Below the pieces are notes generated by a model. It had not been told where the DNA came from and ran no database searches. It saw nothing but the letters and a program-made list of their open reading frames with translations. Source: Nocardioides cavernae (GTDB lineage Bacteria; Actinomycetota; Actinomycetes; Propionibacteriales; Nocardioidaceae). From it: 64,000 nucleotides of DNA. This document shows positions 43,931 through 52,441 of the stretch, one piece after another. The translations under genes and the position numbers were made by a program. Numbering within the stretch: the first letter of the stretch is position 1; each line of letters opens with the position of its first letter. Where the stretch lies: NCBI RefSeq assembly GCF_016907475.1, contig NZ_JAFBCA010000001.1, positions 3,658,001-3,722,000 on the forward strand, read 5' to 3'.

Positions 43931-44065
43931 GGCGCCCCCTCAACTCGTTATACGCCGCAACGGCACCAGCGACCAGTCCGACGAGCCTCCGGGGATTGAC
44001 CGCGGCGCGACTCCGTGGTCGAGTCAGGATCAGGAACGGCAGCGAAGACGCCGGGGGTGGCCCAC

Positions 44066-44440
44066 ATGGACACAGTCGTCAAGGTCGAGCTGGTCGAGCC
44101 GGGCAGCGACCTCGAGGCACGCGAGGTGCTGATGCTCGACCTGCGGCACGAGCTCACGCAGCTCGATGTCGAGTCAGTGTCCACGGTTCCGGGTGGGCCA
44201 GCCCCACCGGGAAGCAAGGGCCTCGACATGGCTGCCGCGGCCGCCCTCCTCGTCCAGGTGACTGGCTCGGTGCGTGCGCTCGACGTGCTCGTCTCCACGA
44301 TCCGCACGTGGCTGCAACGCCGCCAGGATCCCGGTAGGTCCGTGAAGCTCACGATCGGCGAGCAGACGCTCGAGCTGTCCCACGCGACCAGCGAACAGCA
44401 GGAGCGGTTGGTGCAGGAGTTCCTGCGGTCACAGGTCTAG
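44066..44440 (+). CDS. EACC1-like effector-associated protein
   Basis: A 124-residue protein. Its layout agrees with the effector-associated constant component 1 family described for bacterial NTP-dependent conflict systems: a short beta-alpha opening (VKVELVEPGSDLEAREVLMLDLRHEL), an Ala-rich helix (GLDMAAAAALLVQVTGSVRALDVLVSTIRTWLQRR) and a final beta hairpin and helix (SVKLTIGEQTLELSHATSEQQERLVQEFL). EACC1 genes usually stand beside genes for proteases or other effectors; here the caspase gene is next door. I chose ATG 44066; an upstream in-frame start is possible. The call rests on pattern memory. Confidence 0.65.
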   Translation: MDTVVKVELVEPGSDLEAREVLMLDLRHELTQLDVESVSTVPGGPAPPGSKGLDMAAAAALLVQVTGSVRALDVLVSTIRTWLQRRQDPGRSVKLTIGEQTLELSHATSEQQERLVQEFLRSQV

Positions 44441-44494
44441 ACAAGACCGTCCGGTTCAGTCACCGGGGCAACCACACGTAGGTGGCGGTGGTCA

Positions 44495-45814
44495 TCAGGG
44501 TGCCAACCTGAACGGACCACCCGTGGTCTCGGCAACGATCTCGACAAAGGCCTGGCCCCGGTCGAGGTCGTCGGTGGAGATCAGGGTGGCCACCTGCTTG
44601 AGTGCGGTGACCAGGGTGGCCCGGGGTACGGCAGTGGCTTCGCTCCCCCCGTGCACGTCGGGGCGGGTGGACATCAGTGCGGTGAGGGGCGGCAGCGTGT
44701 CGGAGCGGTCGGCCCACAGTGCGTGCAAGGAGCGTGGGGTGGCGTTGCGGCTGCCGTGGTGGCCCACCTTGTAGAGGTCGATGCCAGTCAGCTTCTTCTT
44801 CAGCTCGGCATCGCCGGCGATCCGGTCGAGGGTGTGCTGCCAGTCCTCGATCTGGGCGTCGCCGGGGAAGAGCATGCTGAGGCCGCCGACCTCCATCAGC
44901 AGGATGAGACTGGTGTTGTTCAGCGCGTCATCGAGCTTGCGGACCAGCCGGGCGACCGAGTGCGTCTTGTGCTCCCCGAGCCGTCCGATCAGCCAGCGCA
45001 CGGGGCCGGGCCCGACCGGGACCGTCGACTCCGCGCCGGCTCGGGCGGTGGTCGCAGGGCCTGCTGCCTCGTGCAGCGACGCGCGCAGCGCGGCCATCCA
45101 GTACTCCGTGTGCTCTTCTGTCTGCCTGGCCACGCGGGCGTCCTGCTCGACCGTCGCGGGGCCGAGCACCGTGACCTCGAGACCGGGCACCAGGTTCGCG
45201 GTACCGGCGTCGCAGCCCGCGAAGAGGTACGCGCCGGCCTGCTGTGTGGCCAGCTCGTCGAGCAGCGCGATCGCGTCGGCGTTCTTGAGCTGTTCGTCGG
45301 CTGCCGCCTTGAGCCCGGCATGGAGCCCCGGCCGGGCAGCGAGCTGGCCGGCGGCTTCCTGGGCGTCCGACAGGTTGCGGGCGAACCTGGCCGACGCGGC
45401 GCCGATGCCGTCGGGGCCGGCAACCATGGCCCCGGCCCCCGACGCCGGACCGTCTGCCCTGGCGGGCAGGCTCGGGTCCTCGGTCCATGGACGCAGGACC
45501 AGCTTGGGCTCGAGGATCCTCAGGGTCGCTGCCCCGGCGTCGTCGGCGAATCCGAACAGGTGGTCCTTGTGGCGGTGGGTGAGGACCACGACGTCGAGCT
45601 GGCCGTGGGTGTGCTCGCGGATGAGGGGAGCCACGTCCTTCATCCGGCCCTTGGCCCGGTCCTTGCGGGCCGACCGTGTCGAGCCGTAGTCGATCAGGAC
45701 GTGCCGCTCGGCACGGCCATCCTGCAGGGGCTCGTCGTACTCGAGCGACAGCAGGAAGCAGTCTCCGAACCCGACCTGGTACATCCGGACCCTGACCCGC
45801 TCGACGGTGCTCAC
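44495..45814 (-). CDS. Metallo-beta-lactamase-fold hydrolase, ComEC-like, copy 1
   Basis: A soluble MBL-fold protein of 439 residues. The metal motif is HRHKDH (80-85) in VVVLTHRHKDHLFGF; LLMEVGGLSMLFPGDAQ gives the metal-bridging Asp, and LYKVGHHGSRNAT the final His. The opening YQVGFGDCFLLSL is typical of stand-alone relatives of the ComEC/Rec2 nuclease-like domain. A 200-residue helical insertion lies between the first and second metal motifs. The start GTG 45814 overlaps the stop of the metallopeptidase gene (GTGA) with GGAGG four bases before it. No signal peptide. The substrate may be a nucleic acid or phosphodiester. Confidence 0.82.
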   Translation of the reverse strand: MSTVERVRVRMYQVGFGDCFLLSLEYDEPLQDGRAERHVLIDYGSTRSARKDRAKGRMKDVAPLIREHTHGQLDVVVLTHRHKDHLFGFADDAGAATLRILEPKLVLRPWTEDPSLPARADGPASGAGAMVAGPDGIGAASARFARNLSDAQEAAGQLAARPGLHAGLKAAADEQLKNADAIALLDELATQQAGAYLFAGCDAGTANLVPGLEVTVLGPATVEQDARVARQTEEHTEYWMAALRASLHEAAGPATTARAGAESTVPVGPGPVRWLIGRLGEHKTHSVARLVRKLDDALNNTSLILLMEVGGLSMLFPGDAQIEDWQHTLDRIAGDAELKKKLTGIDLYKVGHHGSRNATPRSLHALWADRSDTLPPLTALMSTRPDVHGGSEATAVPRATLVTALKQVATLISTDDLDRGQAFVEIVAETTGGPFRLAP

Positions 45815-47535
45815 CACGCCTCCCCCGCACCGAGCTCGGTGTTGTGCAGCTCGGCGAACGCCTGCCCGCGCGCAGCGCCCTCGGAGAAGCCCAGGCGCTT
45901 GTCGGTGTCGTAGCGGCCGGTGCGGTGCAGGTACTCCAACCGGCGGAGCTGGCGACGCCAGTCGTCGAGGTTCTTGTGGATGTGCAGCTTCAGCCGTCCG
46001 AACTGGTCGAAGACCAGGGTTCCGCCGCCGAGCAGCTGGACGGGGGTAGCCGGATCCAGGGTCTCGGGGGTCGCGAGCTCGGCCATCTGCCGGAGCTCCC
46101 CGGCGCTGAGGTCGAGCATCTGGACATAGGTGGCGACGAACTCGGGCACGATCAGGCCGTCCGGCCCGACGCGCTGGCTGGGCCGGACGGACTCGATGAC
46201 GGTGTAGTACTTCGTGCAGACGTCGAGCCGTTGCGCGTTCTGCCAGAGGAACCGGAACACCTCGTCCCGGTCGCTGCGCAGTGCGGCGAAGTTGAAGCCG
46301 AGGTAGTGGGGCGCGACTTCGGCCTCGACGACGTTGGTGACGCGGTTCCTCGGACGCTCGACGCCGGCCTTGTCGAACCGGTCGATGAGCATGTCCCGGT
46401 AACCGAGGTCGTCATCGGGGACGACCTCGGCGTCGGCGAGCAGCACGGCGTCGAGCAGGTCGCCGAACTCGAACTCCACCGGTGGGAGGTAGTCCAGGCC
46501 GCGGATCATCATGGTGAGCAGCTGGGCAGCTGCCCGCGCACCTTCCTCGGCGGCGCGCGCACGGTCCAGGGTGGCGACGCGGGCCTCCTCATCCGGCTGG
46601 AGCAGCGGCTCGAGTCGCTTGACCCAGATGTCGAGGAGGACGTCCAGCACGATCGCCACGAGCACCTCACCGCGTCGGTGCGGCTCCTCGTACTGCGGGA
46701 GCTCGGCCCAGTCCGGCGGCGGAGGGGTCATCGCGGACCGCCGCAGTGCGCCGCGTCCCTGGGTGAGAACCTTGCCGAGCTGTTCAGCGACTCCGGTGAG
46801 CACGCCGCTGCGCAGATGGTCTCGCTCGACCTGTCGTCGCTTGATCCGGCCGTTCTTGTCGGCCTTGCCGAGCGCCTGCTCGACAACCGGGTGCATCGAG
46901 AAGACCGACAGCAGCGCGACGATGTCGGCGAAGCCCTCGTGGAAGGCCGCCTGGTCCGGGAGCCCGGGTTCGAGGAAACGGCGGCGCAGACCGTCGAGCA
47001 ACGCATGGGTGGTCTCGTGCACGACGACGTCGTAGCTCAGGCAGGTGTAGGTCACCGTCTCGTCGTCACCGGGCACGTAGCCGAAGAGCAGCGCCCTGTC
47101 CTCGAAGGAGTAGTAGGCGTTGGCCTCCGCGAAGGCGTGCGGCACCAGGTACAGGTGGTGTCCGTTGAAGCCCCACGCGAGCCGCCGCCCGAGTGCAGAC
47201 TCGAAGGCCGACAGCGTCCGGGACGCCGCCGCGTAGACCTGCTGCGCATGGAAGACATGGCTGGTCTCGAGCTCCTCGTCTTCGGCGTCCGCGAACTCGT
47301 CGTCGTTGGGCAGCCCCGGATGCTTGAGGTATCTCCCGGTCGAGGCGTCGAAGTCGACCACATGCAGGCGTGCGCCGCGCGGGCCGTCCTCCATCCGGGA
47401 CCAGGGGATCCGGACCGTTGCGGTGAGGATCTTGTCGTCGTCGCCCTTGACGGACGGATCCTGAGCGATGATCCGCAGCGCGATGTGGCTGCGCGGCGTG
47501 TCCGCGGACTCGGTGAACTCGACGCCCCCGGGCAC
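45811..47535 (-). CDS. Cytoplasmic gluzincin metallopeptidase, copy 1
   Basis: A 574-residue zinc peptidase related to the thermolysin clan but without signal peptide or propeptide. The zinc helix is H173-E-T-T-H177 (VVVHETTHALLDGL) and the third ligand region is E200-G-F-A-D (FHEGFADIVALL). Further on, MMIRGLDYLPPVEFEFGDLLDAVL and GYRDMLIDRF are shared with copy 2 at 49975, marking a distinct family with a conserved C-terminal domain. GTG 47535 lacks a good ribosome binding site; a tiny frame at 47538-47573 lies between it and the patatin gene. It is coupled to the MBL gene that follows. Confidence 0.8.
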   Translation of the reverse strand: MPGGVEFTESADTPRSHIALRIIAQDPSVKGDDDKILTATVRIPWSRMEDGPRGARLHVVDFDASTGRYLKHPGLPNDDEFADAEDEELETSHVFHAQQVYAAASRTLSAFESALGRRLAWGFNGHHLYLVPHAFAEANAYYSFEDRALLFGYVPGDDETVTYTCLSYDVVVHETTHALLDGLRRRFLEPGLPDQAAFHEGFADIVALLSVFSMHPVVEQALGKADKNGRIKRRQVERDHLRSGVLTGVAEQLGKVLTQGRGALRRSAMTPPPPDWAELPQYEEPHRRGEVLVAIVLDVLLDIWVKRLEPLLQPDEEARVATLDRARAAEEGARAAAQLLTMMIRGLDYLPPVEFEFGDLLDAVLLADAEVVPDDDLGYRDMLIDRFDKAGVERPRNRVTNVVEAEVAPHYLGFNFAALRSDRDEVFRFLWQNAQRLDVCTKYYTVIESVRPSQRVGPDGLIVPEFVATYVQMLDLSAGELRQMAELATPETLDPATPVQLLGGGTLVFDQFGRLKLHIHKNLDDWRRQLRRLEYLHRTGRYDTDKRLGFSEGAARGQAFAELHNTELGAGEAW

Positions 47536-47537
47536 TG

Positions 47538-47573
47538 CTATCGCCGGTCCTCGACCTCGTAGGACTCGGACAT
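47538..47573 (-). CDS. Micro-ORF between patatin and metallopeptidase genes
   Basis: Eleven codons (MSESYEVEDRR, stop TAG) start one base after the patatin stop and end two bases before the GTG of the metallopeptidase gene. It may carry ribosomes across the gap to a start that has no ribosome binding site of its own, or mark a frameshifted native N terminus of that peptidase. Confidence 0.3.
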   Translation of the reverse strand: MSESYEVEDRR

Positions 47574-47574
47574 G

Positions 47575-48759
47575 TCACTTGACCAACGGTCGTGAGGGGT
47601 ACGGCAGCTCGCCGCGCGGGAGGGCGGGACGGACGTGCTTGCGGACACCCGTGTCGGTGATGACGTAGCCCCAGTTGATCAACATCTCCTGACGCTCCGC
47701 CGGGAGGTCGTCCAGTCGGGTGGGCGTGGCGGCGAGCCTGATCGTGACCGTGGGATCGGCGGGCATGGCGTCCGCCAAGTGGTAGTCCTCAACATGACTC
47801 CGGATCCCGAGGTAGGCCCCGGCTCGACGGTCCGCCCTGAAGGCCTCGATGACCTGGCGCTTGCGCAGCGAGCGCACCTGGTTGTCGATCACCTGCAGCA
47901 CCCGTGCGCTGTGGCGCGCCCAGTCGGTGGCCGGGGAGGGATCCGCACCCATGTGCCCGCCGGCATCGGCCACGAGCAAGGTGCGGAACTGGTTCCAGGC
48001 AGGTTGCAGGCCGAGGTTGTCGTAGACCCCACCGTCGCTGAGTCGGATCTGGCCGCGGAAGTCAGGCGTGGTCAGGTCGTTGCCCGGCAGGGTCACCCAG
48101 TCTTCGTGCTCCAGGTCGATCGTGCACGGCGAGAGCACCGGCGGGAACGCCGAGGACGCGGCCACCGCAACCGCGAGCGGCAGGTCTGGGTTGAGCACCT
48201 GCCCGACCCGATAATCGGCCAGATAGGCCTTGCTGAAACGCATCAGCACCCCGGACTCGAGGTTGGTCGCGTTGAACACGAACCGCGGCGCGTCGGGCAG
48301 CGACTGCAGGGTCGCCTTCCCGAAGAGATGCTTGCGGTATGCCTTCGCCACCCGGTCCGAGACCGAGGTGAACGGCAGTCCCAGACCCGCCAGCACCGCG
48401 GTGACGTCGATACCGACGCCGGCCATGCGCCTGACCGGTTCGACCAGCTGGTCGTTGAAGTCCCCCGCGACACCAGCCTCGTCGAAGTCCAGCTTGCTCC
48501 AGTTGAGGCCCAGGACTCCGGCCGTGATCGAGCCACCGGAGACGCTCGCGATGCGGTCCAGCTCCCGCAACATCCCGGCCTCGTTCAGCCGCCAGAGGAC
48601 GCCGACGTGGAAGAGCATGGCTCGGTAGCCACCACCCGAGAGGCACAGCGCCAGTCCCGTCGTTGGGGCATCGTCCCCCTCCCCGGGCTGCCTTGCCACA
48701 GGTTCTGCCGCGGCGAACTCCTCGCTGGGGGCCGCGAACGGTTCTTCGCCTTCACTCAT
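47575..48759 (-). CDS. Patatin-like phospholipase
   Basis: A lipid acyl hydrolase of 394 residues. The oxyanion loop is S41-G-G-G-Y-R, the nucleophile is S74 in IASVSGGS, and the dyad Asp is D242 in RLSDGGVYDN. FPPVLSP around 205-211 is also typical. The first 35 residues are acidic and Ala-rich; there is no signal peptide. Patatin phospholipases serve as membrane-degrading effectors in several bacterial defence systems. ATG 48759 has GGAGG seven bases upstream. It lies 37 bases after the MBL gene at 48797 and 39 before the peptidase gene. Confidence 0.88.
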   Translation of the reverse strand: MSEGEEPFAAPSEEFAAAEPVARQPGEGDDAPTTGLALCLSGGGYRAMLFHVGVLWRLNEAGMLRELDRIASVSGGSITAGVLGLNWSKLDFDEAGVAGDFNDQLVEPVRRMAGVGIDVTAVLAGLGLPFTSVSDRVAKAYRKHLFGKATLQSLPDAPRFVFNATNLESGVLMRFSKAYLADYRVGQVLNPDLPLAVAVAASSAFPPVLSPCTIDLEHEDWVTLPGNDLTTPDFRGQIRLSDGGVYDNLGLQPAWNQFRTLLVADAGGHMGADPSPATDWARHSARVLQVIDNQVRSLRKRQVIEAFRADRRAGAYLGIRSHVEDYHLADAMPADPTVTIRLAATPTRLDDLPAERQEMLINWGYVITDTGVRKHVRPALPRGELPYPSRPLVK

Positions 48760-48796
48760 CTGTCTACCTCCGCCTGCTCGGTTCGACGGTCCGGGG

Positions 48797-49978
48797 CTAG
48801 CCCGCAAACCTGATCTCGAGAGACGCGCCGCGAGCGACGGTCCGGGTGTCGTGCAGGGTGCAGCGCGGTGGCCGGTAGAGCGACAGGGTTCCGTCCGCAT
48901 CCGGCACGCTGTCCCAGTCGCCGTCGTGCGTGGACACGAGGGCGTGCCGTTCGCGTCCGTCGGGGCTCTGCTGCGGCATCAGCTCGTCGAACAGGTCGTC
49001 GTACGTCCCGTTGTGGCTGCCGTGGTGGGAGATCTTGACGAAGTGCGCCGGCTCGAGTCCGTTGGCGTGCATCGTCTTCCATGACTTCAGCTCGGCGTCT
49101 CCGGCGAAGAGCAGCCGCCAGCCGCGCCACTCGAGCTCCAGGACCACGCTGGTGTTGTTGTTGGCCTGGTCGATCTCCATGATCTGGCGGCGAGTGTTGC
49201 GGCGGCGCGCCGCCTGGAGGTCGAAGAATGCGCCGGGATCCACTCCCACCGGCGGGACGGACAGCCCGACCGGTGCCTCCGACGCGGTGGCTGCGGCCGC
49301 CCCGGCGTCGGCCTCTGCGACGGTCAACGTCGGTCCACCTCGCCCGTAGTACGAGGACGTGTCCTCCTCCGGGGCCAGGAGCCGCACGGTGGCCTCGCTG
49401 AACGGGTGCTTCCCGGCGAGGTCGGTGGTGCGGTCGACGTAGTGGGTCTGGTCGGGCGGGGCGATCTTGCGCAGGTGGTCGACGTAGTCGCTGGTCTTCA
49501 GGCCGAGCGCACCAGGCGGTAGCAGCGTGGAGTTGTTCCGGATCATCATCTCGAGCCACGGGTCGGGCGCGGTTTGCACGATGCGGTGTGCGTCCTCCAG
49601 CGCCAGCTCGAGCGAGCGCTTCTTCAGCTTCGCGTCGGGATGGGTCGTGTAGTAGTCGGGGTGCGCCGACCCGGTGAGCCAGGCGTGCTTCGCCGCGAGG
49701 TCGACGCCGGCCCGTCTTGCTGCCAGCAGCCCCTGCACGTGATCGAGGTGCTCGTGCGTCATGACGTAGAGGTCGACGGTGCCACCCGTGCGGTCAGCGA
49801 TGTCCTGGACGACTCCGGTGAAGACCGCGTCGTCATTGCCGTCCCCGGCCAGGAGGTTGCCGACGTCGAAGAGCAGGTGCCGTGTCTTCTCCTTGCCCCT
49901 GCTCGTGCGCTCCGGCACCGATACCAGGATGGCGTCACCGAACCCGACGTTGTAGGCGCGCACGACGAGGTCGCTCAT
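48797..49978 (-). CDS. Metallo-beta-lactamase-fold hydrolase, ComEC-like, copy 2
   Basis: A soluble MBL-fold protein of 393 residues, paralogous in layout to the one at 44495: YNVGFGDAILVSV opening, metal motif HEHLDH (75-80) in YVMTHEHLDHVQGL, WRLLFAGDAELKSW, and VKISHHGSHNGTYDDL. It too has a long insertion between the first and second metal motifs. ATG 49978 overlaps the stop of metallopeptidase copy 2 (ATGA), repeating the peptidase-MBL order of copy 1. No signal peptide. Confidence 0.82.
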   Translation of the reverse strand: MSDLVVRAYNVGFGDAILVSVPERTSRGKEKTRHLLFDVGNLLAGDGNDDAVFTGVVQDIADRTGGTVDLYVMTHEHLDHVQGLLAARRAGVDLAAKHAWLTGSAHPDYYTTHPDAKLKKRSLELALEDAHRIVQTAPDPWLEMMIRNNSTLLPPGALGLKTSDYVDHLRKIAPPDQTHYVDRTTDLAGKHPFSEATVRLLAPEEDTSSYYGRGGPTLTVAEADAGAAAATASEAPVGLSVPPVGVDPGAFFDLQAARRRNTRRQIMEIDQANNNTSVVLELEWRGWRLLFAGDAELKSWKTMHANGLEPAHFVKISHHGSHNGTYDDLFDELMPQQSPDGRERHALVSTHDGDWDSVPDADGTLSLYRPPRCTLHDTRTVARGASLEIRFAG

Positions 49979-51669
49979 CCGTCCCACCCCGCCAGGTGGA
50001 GCAACCGGTGACTGGCGCGCAGGCCCGAGTCGCCGTCGCTACGGAGCCCGACGCTCTCCCCGACGTCAGCACCGTCGTGGGTGGCGAGCGCTCCGTCCTC
50101 CTCGAGCTGCGCAAGGAGCCGGTCCCGGTCGCGCCGGTGCTCGACTCCGGTCACATCGCTGCGCACCAGGGCCAGGCATTCGCCGGTGTCCCACTTCAGC
50201 ACGACGGTTGCCCCGGTGGGGACCACGCGCATCCCACCGACAGTGCCTGTCGAATCCTCGGTGTCGTTCCAAGCGATCTTGACGATCAGCTCCCGCTGGA
50301 TCGGCGCCACACCGTCGTCACCCTTGGCGCCGATCACCTTCGTGCTGTCGACCCGGGGCAGCACGGTGAACGACACGCCGTCCGGGAGCCCGAGCGTCGA
50401 ACGGTGCCGGGTGGCGTACTGGTAGGCCGCCCAGTCACTGTCGTGGAGAGACGACACCTGGTCCGGGGGCACAGCGAGACTCTGGGGCTGGGGGCTCTCG
50501 AGCTCCTGCGCGGTCGCAACCACCAGCCGCTTGACGAACTGGTGGGAGAAGTTCTCGCGCACCTCGCTGGCCGCAGGGCGGGCGGCCCGGTCGGCGGCCA
50601 GGGTGGCGCGGCCGACGTCGGCGAAGCTGAGCTCACCGGGCGGCAGGTAGTCGATCCCGCGGAGCAAGAACCGGCGGAAGACGATCTGGGCTGTGCCGAG
50701 CGCCTTGTTGGCCGCGGCCGCTGGCGTTGGCGTGACTCCGTTGGCGTCGGGCAGCTTCGCTTCCTGGAACAGCTTGGCGAAGACGACGTTGAGCGTGTCG
50801 TAGAAGATGGCCGAGAGCAGCGTGCTGAGGATGTGGGGTCTGGCGCCGGAGAGGGTCTCCAAGGTCTCGTCGTTCTCCAGCTCCCGCAAAGCGTGCCGGG
50901 CTATGCCGTCCGCACCTGGCCGAGCCATGCCGAACTCCTCGGCGATCGCAGTGAACGCGTTCGCTCCAGCGAGCACGTTGTCGCTCCGAGCCAGGACTGC
51001 CTCGCGCAGGCGCCTGCTGTCGAGGGCCATGATCACCGCGACCAGGTCCGCGACGGACTCGTGGATCGCTACCGACTGCGGCGTCGAGCTGTCGTAGAGC
51101 GACGGCGCCACCGCGTCGAGCAGCGCGTGCCCACACTCGTGGGCCACGATGTCGCGGCTCAGGGCAGTGTGGACCCGCGCACCCGACTCGCCGACGAACG
51201 AGAAGAACTGAAGGCTGCGAGTGGCCCGCTCGTAGAAGGCGTTGGCCCACTCCCCCGCCCGGGGTACGACGAGGAGCTGCTCGCTGCCGAACGCCCAGTC
51301 GACCCGTCTGCCCAGAGCGTCCCGGCCTTCGAACATGCGCACGGTCTGGAAGACGGTTCCGAACGCGTTGATCGCGATGTTCGTCGCCGAGGTCTCGTCG
51401 CCGTCGGCGACGTACTTCCCGGAGCGCGGATTCGACGTGAATGGGGTGAAGGTGGCCGGAGGGGACGAGGGCAGGCCTGTGGCGGGTTCGAAGTCGACGA
51501 TGGCGATCCGGCGGCAGGCCGGTCCGTCCAGAAAGCGGTCGTTGACGTCGCCGGACAGCCTGAGCTCCTTCGTCTCCTTGACCGCGCCTCCGCCCGGCAC
51601 GCCGGTCTCGGCCAATGCGAGAGAGCCGTCCTGGACCAGGAGGTCGACCTCAGCGACGACGTCAGCCAT
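49975..51669 (-). CDS. Cytoplasmic gluzincin metallopeptidase, copy 2
   Basis: A 564-residue zinc peptidase. H177-E-C-G-H181 (IVAHECGHALLDAV) and E204-S-V-A-D208 (HESVADLVAVI) are the zinc-site motifs, and FLLRGIDYLPPGELSFADV matches the conserved block of copy 1. The C-terminal 150 residues are a separate beta-rich region absent from copy 1. No export signal. ATG 51669 has GGGAG six bases upstream and overlaps the end of the DUF2182 gene by eight bases. Overall identity to copy 1 looks low, so the duplication is old or the pair was acquired separately. Confidence 0.8.
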   Translation of the reverse strand: MADVVAEVDLLVQDGSLALAETGVPGGGAVKETKELRLSGDVNDRFLDGPACRRIAIVDFEPATGLPSSPPATFTPFTSNPRSGKYVADGDETSATNIAINAFGTVFQTVRMFEGRDALGRRVDWAFGSEQLLVVPRAGEWANAFYERATRSLQFFSFVGESGARVHTALSRDIVAHECGHALLDAVAPSLYDSSTPQSVAIHESVADLVAVIMALDSRRLREAVLARSDNVLAGANAFTAIAEEFGMARPGADGIARHALRELENDETLETLSGARPHILSTLLSAIFYDTLNVVFAKLFQEAKLPDANGVTPTPAAAANKALGTAQIVFRRFLLRGIDYLPPGELSFADVGRATLAADRAARPAASEVRENFSHQFVKRLVVATAQELESPQPQSLAVPPDQVSSLHDSDWAAYQYATRHRSTLGLPDGVSFTVLPRVDSTKVIGAKGDDGVAPIQRELIVKIAWNDTEDSTGTVGGMRVVPTGATVVLKWDTGECLALVRSDVTGVEHRRDRDRLLAQLEEDGALATHDGADVGESVGLRSDGDSGLRASHRLLHLAGWDG

Positions 51670-52441
51670 GGCCGACTCCCTGCGCCAATGCATGGGAGAC
51701 CAGCAGCCACAGTCCCCCGGCAGCGACAAGCATCACGGGCACTGGATCGCGCCATGCCCTCGGGTGCCAGGACTCCCACCACGCGGCGAGCGAGGCGCAC
51801 ACCATCAGGACCGCGCTGTGTCCGACGCTCATCGCGAGCATCACCGGCCCACACAGGACCACACATCGACGCCAGGTCAGCAGTCCCGCCCTGGCTGCGG
51901 TGACCACACCGCGACGACCTCCCGGGGCCAATGGCGGCAGCCGCAGGCACGTCTCCAGCACGCGGGTGCGTCGCGCCGACCGAAAAGCCGCCAGCGCGAG
52001 GCCGACGAACGCGAGCTGCCACCAGACACTGCCAGCGGGTACGCCGAGCGAGCGCGCAAGCAGGGCGCCGGCGAGGCCAACGGCCAGCCACAGGGCGGTC
52101 ACGGTCGCGAGGCAGACAACCGGTAGCCGAGCTCGCCAGCCGCGGTAGCTCGAGCGGGACACTGCGCCGACCGTGGGAACGGCCAGCGGCCACATCATGG
52201 CGATCACCATCAGCAGCCAGGAGCTCATCCAGGTCAGGCTCCACGGGTCGACGACATCGGCGACCGGCGATACGGCGTGCGCGTGGTGGTCGTGCGTCTG
52301 CCCGGCAGATCCACGGCCTGGCCAGGGGATGCTCAGAGCGAGCCAGGCCGTCGCCGTAGCACCGAGGATGACCCGCGCGGTCGTGGCGCGGACCGAGTCC
52401 GAGAGGCGATCGGCCAGCGGCGCGGCCTGGAGCACGCTCAT
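51662..52441 (-). CDS. DUF2182-like integral membrane protein
   Basis: A 259-residue protein with about seven membrane helices. TWMSSWLLMVIAMMWPLAVPTV and CVVLCGPVMLAMSVGHSAVLMVCASLAAWWE are the characteristic blocks of DUF2182, described as predicted metal-binding membrane proteins. The loop after helix 1 is His-rich (THDHHAHA). ATG 52441 overlaps the tyrosinase stop (ATGA). Next to a copper enzyme, a part in copper supply is a possible role, but this is inference. Confidence 0.75.
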   Translation of the reverse strand: MSVLQAAPLADRLSDSVRATTARVILGATATAWLALSIPWPGRGSAGQTHDHHAHAVSPVADVVDPWSLTWMSSWLLMVIAMMWPLAVPTVGAVSRSSYRGWRARLPVVCLATVTALWLAVGLAGALLARSLGVPAGSVWWQLAFVGLALAAFRSARRTRVLETCLRLPPLAPGGRRGVVTAARAGLLTWRRCVVLCGPVMLAMSVGHSAVLMVCASLAAWWESWHPRAWRDPVPVMLVAAGGLWLLVSHALAQGVGHG

